From the NCBI GenBank assembly GCA_902554655.1, contig CACDPE010000002.1:62001-126000 (forward strand): 64,000 nucleotides of DNA. Direction: 5' to 3'. The DNA is from an uncultured Bacteroidota bacterium. Its GTDB lineage: Bacteria; Bacteroidota; Bacteroidia; Flavobacteriales; Flavobacteriaceae. The translations under genes and the position numbers were made by a program. The notes beneath the pieces are model-generated. The model made no database searches. It had not been told where the DNA came from and saw only the letters and a list, made by a program, of their open reading frames with translations. This document shows, piece after piece, positions 61,187 through 64,000 of the stretch (within the stretch, counting starts at the first letter, position 1; the number at the start of each line of letters is the position of its first letter).

Positions 61187-62042
61187 TAACTATTATTTTA
61201 AAAGGATTTGTGATTCCTCTGAATGAAGTCAATTCTGCTATTATTGTACCAACTCTAAGGTTTGCTTTGACTTTAATTGGAATTCTGTTATCATCGTTTG
61301 TAACCCATAATTCAAGACCCTTATTACTTCTAAAAACTCTTCCAGCTTCCATGTAAGGATTTAATTTCATACATTCAATTAACCCAAATTTAGTCTTTAA
61401 ATTTTCTACACCTAGAAATTTCATTTTGAAAGGATAATTTTTTTTATCAAAAAAGATATTCAAAGCGATCATATCGCCATTATTTAATTTATTAATATCT
61501 AGGTGTCTTCTTAAAAAATAGAATGTTGAAACTATATCTTGATAATCATCCTTAAGAGCTATTGTCTCTTTTTCATTAGTTATTTTATTAAGTATGGTAG
61601 CTGTTTTATAATTATCATTATAATAAGTTTCAGCTTTTCTTATGTAACCACCCTCATAAATATCTCTTATAGATTTTATTGGTTTTACCTTTTCTAGTGG
61701 AAAAAATGCTTCATATAAATCATCTACTCTAAAAAATAATCTGGCTAAACCTATAGTTTTACCAATTGCAGTTGCCCTAAATACAGTCTCATTATTAAGT
61801 TTTTCTGCTTTAATTTCCAATGATGCATAACTTGTATTAAAAAAACCATAATGAAGTTTATATTCAAGTAATTCACCGGATTTATACGCATCAAATGTTT
61901 TTAAATATAAACTGTCATTGACTATACTTGATTTACTTAGATTTTGAGTGTATGAGGTTGTTGAATAAAAAAAAATGTAAAGTAATAAAGTAAATAAATT
62001 TCCCTTCAACATTGTAAAATTAAAAAATCTAGCTATTATCAT
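61176..62042 (-). CDS. DUF3108 family secreted protein
   Basis: A 288-residue secreted protein of the DUF3108 family, a mostly beta-strand domain of unknown function (residues about 45-288: SGELLEYKLHYGFFNTSYAS, then RVFRSNKGLELWVTNDDNRI near the end). The ATG at 62012 would begin the signal peptide directly (MLKGNLFTLLLYIFF); the ATG at 62042 adds 10 residues and overlaps uvrC by 14. Both are possible. It overlaps the M23 gene by 11 bases and is likely to work with it in the cell envelope. Confidence 0.85.
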   Translation of the reverse strand: MIIARFFNFTMLKGNLFTLLLYIFFYSTTSYTQNLSKSSIVNDSLYLKTFDAYKSGELLEYKLHYGFFNTSYASLEIKAEKLNNETVFRATAIGKTIGLARLFFRVDDLYEAFFPLEKVKPIKSIRDIYEGGYIRKAETYYNDNYKTATILNKITNEKETIALKDDYQDIVSTFYFLRRHLDINKLNNGDMIALNIFFDKKNYPFKMKFLGVENLKTKFGLIECMKLNPYMEAGRVFRSNKGLELWVTNDDNRIPIKVKANLRVGTIIAELTSFRGITNPFKIIVNEQ

Positions 62043-63855
62043 TTAAATAGTTAATAATTTTTTGAGCTTTAGATTTTCCAATTTCATTTATAATTTGAGT
62101 ATCGCTTACGTTTTTTAATCTCGATATGGATTTAAATTTTTTTAATATTTTATTTTTAGTGTTTTCACCAATACCCTTAATACCATCAAGCCCAGAAACA
62201 AGTGCAGATTTTGATCTTTTATTTCTATGAAAACTTATACCAAATCTGTGAGCTTCATTTCTTAGTTGTTGAATTATTTTTAAAGTTTCAGATTTCTTAT
62301 TTAAGTAAAGAGGTATAGGATCATTCGGAAAATACAACTCTTCAAGCCTTTTAGCTATTCCAAGAATAGGTATTTTTTTAAATAAATCAAGATTTTTTAG
62401 ACTTTTTACAGCTGAGCTTAATTGTCCTTTTCCACCATCTATTACTATTAAATTTGGTAATAACTTTTTCTCTTCTAATAATCTTCTATAACGTCTAAAA
62501 ACAACTTCTTCCATTGATCCAAAATCATTTTGTCCGTAGACGGTTTTTATGTTAAATTTTCTATAATATTTTTTTGCTGGCTTACCATTCATAAAAACTA
62601 CGCATGATGCTACATTATTTGTGCCTTGAATTGTTGAAATATCAAAACATTCAATATGTCTGGGCTCAGATTTTAATTTAAGATCAATCTTCATTTGTTC
62701 CATAATTCTATTTATATGTTTTTCTGGATCTATCAGCTGAATCTGTTTATTTCTTTCAAGTCTGAATATTTTTACATTTTTGAAGGATAAGTCTAGTAGT
62801 TTCTTTTTATCTCCTGACTTAGGAACTATAAATTTTAGATTAATTAGTTTTTTATAATCAAATGGTGAAATAATTATTTTCGATTGGGAATTAAATTTTT
62901 CTCTCAAGCTTAAAATAATATGGCTTAAAATCTTTTCATCACTTTCATTCATTTTTTTTCTCACCTCCTGATTGTGAAATCTAACTACTCTTCCATTTAT
63001 AATTTGTAAGTAATTAATAAATGCAAAATCTAAATCCGAAATAATACTAAAAACATCAATATTGCTTAATTTTTGACTAACTACTGTAGATTTTGATTGA
63101 TAATTTTCTAATAAATTTAATTTTTCCTTAACGCTTTGAGCATTTTCATATTCTAAATTTTCAGAAAAATTTATCATTTTTTTCTTTAGAATTGATTTGA
63201 TAAAACTAAACTTTCCATTCAGAATATCTCTAGCATGTTCAATATTTTCATTATAACTTTCCTCTGAAACAAGATTTTTATTTAAACTTTTATCAAATTC
63301 TTTAAAACCAAGTATTAGGCTATGACCACTATTTTTATGAACATTAAGAAAAATTTCATTTTTTGGATTATTAATTTGTTTTTGTGAGAAATTATAATTG
63401 CTTGTTCTAATAGGGTATAATGTTCTAATTAAATTCAATAAGATATTTATAACCTTCACATTTGTATATGGTCCAAAATATTCAGATCCATCTTTTATAA
63501 ATTTTCTAGTCAAAAAAATTCTTGGAAATCTTTCATTTTTAATACATATCCAAGGATAGGTTTTATCATCTCTTAGTAAAATATTGTATTTAGGTTGATT
63601 TTCTTTTATTAAAGAATTTTCCAATAAAAGAGCATCGGATTCGGATTTTACAACTACATGTTCTATGAATTTAGTATTCTTAACTAGGTTTAGGGTTTTT
63701 CTACTTTTTATATTCTTTAGAAAATAAGAGCTAACTCTTTTTTTTAGATTTTTAGCTTTACCAACATAAATAATCTTTTTTTCTTTACTCAAAAACTGGT
63801 AAACACCAGGATCTTCAGGTAATGTTTTTAAAATAATTTTTTTTGATATAGCCAC
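62029..63855 (-). CDS. uvrC: UvrABC system protein C (lacks the usual Fe-S-binding cysteines)
   Basis: Endonuclease that makes both cuts around DNA damage with UvrB. It has 608 residues and starts at GTG (63855). Domains in order: GIY-YIG nuclease (about 12-95; DPGVYQFLSKEKKIIYVGKA), UVR motif that binds UvrB (about 222-256), RNase H-like nuclease (FDISTIQGTNN and VIDGGKGQL, with the catalytic Asp residues), and a C-terminal double helix-hairpin-helix (about 545-608). Between the first two, where E. coli UvrC has four Cys binding a 4Fe-4S cluster (after LYP(L/I)RT), this protein has none (about 150-185). The uvrC gene leads the operon. Confidence 0.96.
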   Translation of the reverse strand: MAISKKIILKTLPEDPGVYQFLSKEKKIIYVGKAKNLKKRVSSYFLKNIKSRKTLNLVKNTKFIEHVVVKSESDALLLENSLIKENQPKYNILLRDDKTYPWICIKNERFPRIFLTRKFIKDGSEYFGPYTNVKVINILLNLIRTLYPIRTSNYNFSQKQINNPKNEIFLNVHKNSGHSLILGFKEFDKSLNKNLVSEESYNENIEHARDILNGKFSFIKSILKKKMINFSENLEYENAQSVKEKLNLLENYQSKSTVVSQKLSNIDVFSIISDLDFAFINYLQIINGRVVRFHNQEVRKKMNESDEKILSHIILSLREKFNSQSKIIISPFDYKKLINLKFIVPKSGDKKKLLDLSFKNVKIFRLERNKQIQLIDPEKHINRIMEQMKIDLKLKSEPRHIECFDISTIQGTNNVASCVVFMNGKPAKKYYRKFNIKTVYGQNDFGSMEEVVFRRYRRLLEEKKLLPNLIVIDGGKGQLSSAVKSLKNLDLFKKIPILGIAKRLEELYFPNDPIPLYLNKKSETLKIIQQLRNEAHRFGISFHRNKRSKSALVSGLDGIKGIGENTKNKILKKFKSISRLKNVSDTQIINEIGKSKAQKIINYLNDNS

Positions 63856-63888
63856 TTAACTAAAATAATTATTTATTTGTATTTGAGA

Positions 63889-64000
63889 ATGAACAAAATT
63901 GAAGCCAGAAAAAAATATTTATTTCTTCGATCCAAATTAAACAATGATCAAATTATTACTAAAAGCATTTCAATTGCCAATAATGTATTGAATCTACCAA
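63889..64000 (+). CDS. 5-formyltetrahydrofolate cyclo-ligase, 5' part
   Basis: The first 37 codons of a gene cut by the right edge. The start MNKIEARKKYLFLRSKLNND is characteristic of 5-formyltetrahydrofolate cyclo-ligase (YgfA family), where the basic Arg-Lys-x-x-x-x-x-Arg segment contacts the nucleotide. It converts 5-formyl-THF to 5,10-methenyl-THF with ATP. It diverges from uvrC, with 33 bases between start codons. Confidence 0.75.
   Translation, partial: MNKIEARKKYLFLRSKLNNDQIITKSISIANNVLNLP

Overview
This window is AT-rich DNA (roughly 70% A+T by eye) from a marine-type member of the Flavobacteriaceae (Bacteroidota). The main signs are families largely confined to Bacteroidota (DUF4292, DUF4834, DUF5687, DUF6090, DUF2911), very tight gene packing with ATGA and TAATG junctions, few Shine-Dalgarno sequences, promoters of the TTTG / TAnnTTTG type, and core proteins with flavobacterial sequence features. 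Nearly all of the window is coding. I saw no tRNA, rRNA, CRISPR array or insertion sequence.

Left core block (1-17.6 kb). The ATP synthase genes atpA (3' part) and atpG are followed by dut, a DUF4292 lipoprotein, an EnvC-like coiled-coil/LytM protein and uvrA. On the opposite strand a compact operon runs from 13.9 to 6.8 kb: DUF4834, a large YfhO-type membrane protein, a methyltransferase, two glycosyltransferases and a Wzx-like flippase. Together these suggest a surface-glycan assembly locus. A predicted outer-membrane protein, a GNAT-like protein and mnmE close the block.

Accessory block (17.6-47.2 kb). Just after mnmE lies a 220-bp non-coding stretch with repeated GTGTAC boxes and a perfect 9-bp inverted repeat. 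It looks like the arm of a tyrosine-integrase attachment site, but no integrase is present. Beyond it are about 30 kb of mostly accessory genes: many lipoproteins and secreted proteins; enzymes for polymer or ester breakdown (GH20-like, GH16, a parallel beta-helix protein, two serine esterases); a GMC oxidoreductase pair; a string of very small membrane proteins; two tail-to-tail DUF6090 paralogues; and a family of secreted proteins with a duplicated alpha/beta fold. Also here are an ABC exporter, a small redox operon (YceI, a 28-residue CDGSH protein, an FMN reductase, a pirin) and a steroid-reductase-like gene interrupted by one in-frame TAG.

Right core block (47.2-64 kb). It holds ribE, pdxA, DUF177-rpmF, accB-accC, asd, tdk-alr, rsmI, a TonB-dependent receptor, and the overlapping operon uvrC-DUF3108-M23 peptidase-pgi. 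The start of a 5-formyltetrahydrofolate cyclo-ligase gene lies at the right edge.

I did not find a clearly new multi-gene system. The best leads are: the integrase-like repeat array behind mnmE; UvrC without the four cysteines that hold the Fe-S cluster in other UvrC proteins, alongside other Cys-poor enzymes (Tdk, part of UvrA, L32); the single-stop steroid-reductase pseudogene; the duplicated-fold secreted protein family; the 28-residue CDGSH protein; and the T-tract repeat leader in front of accB.
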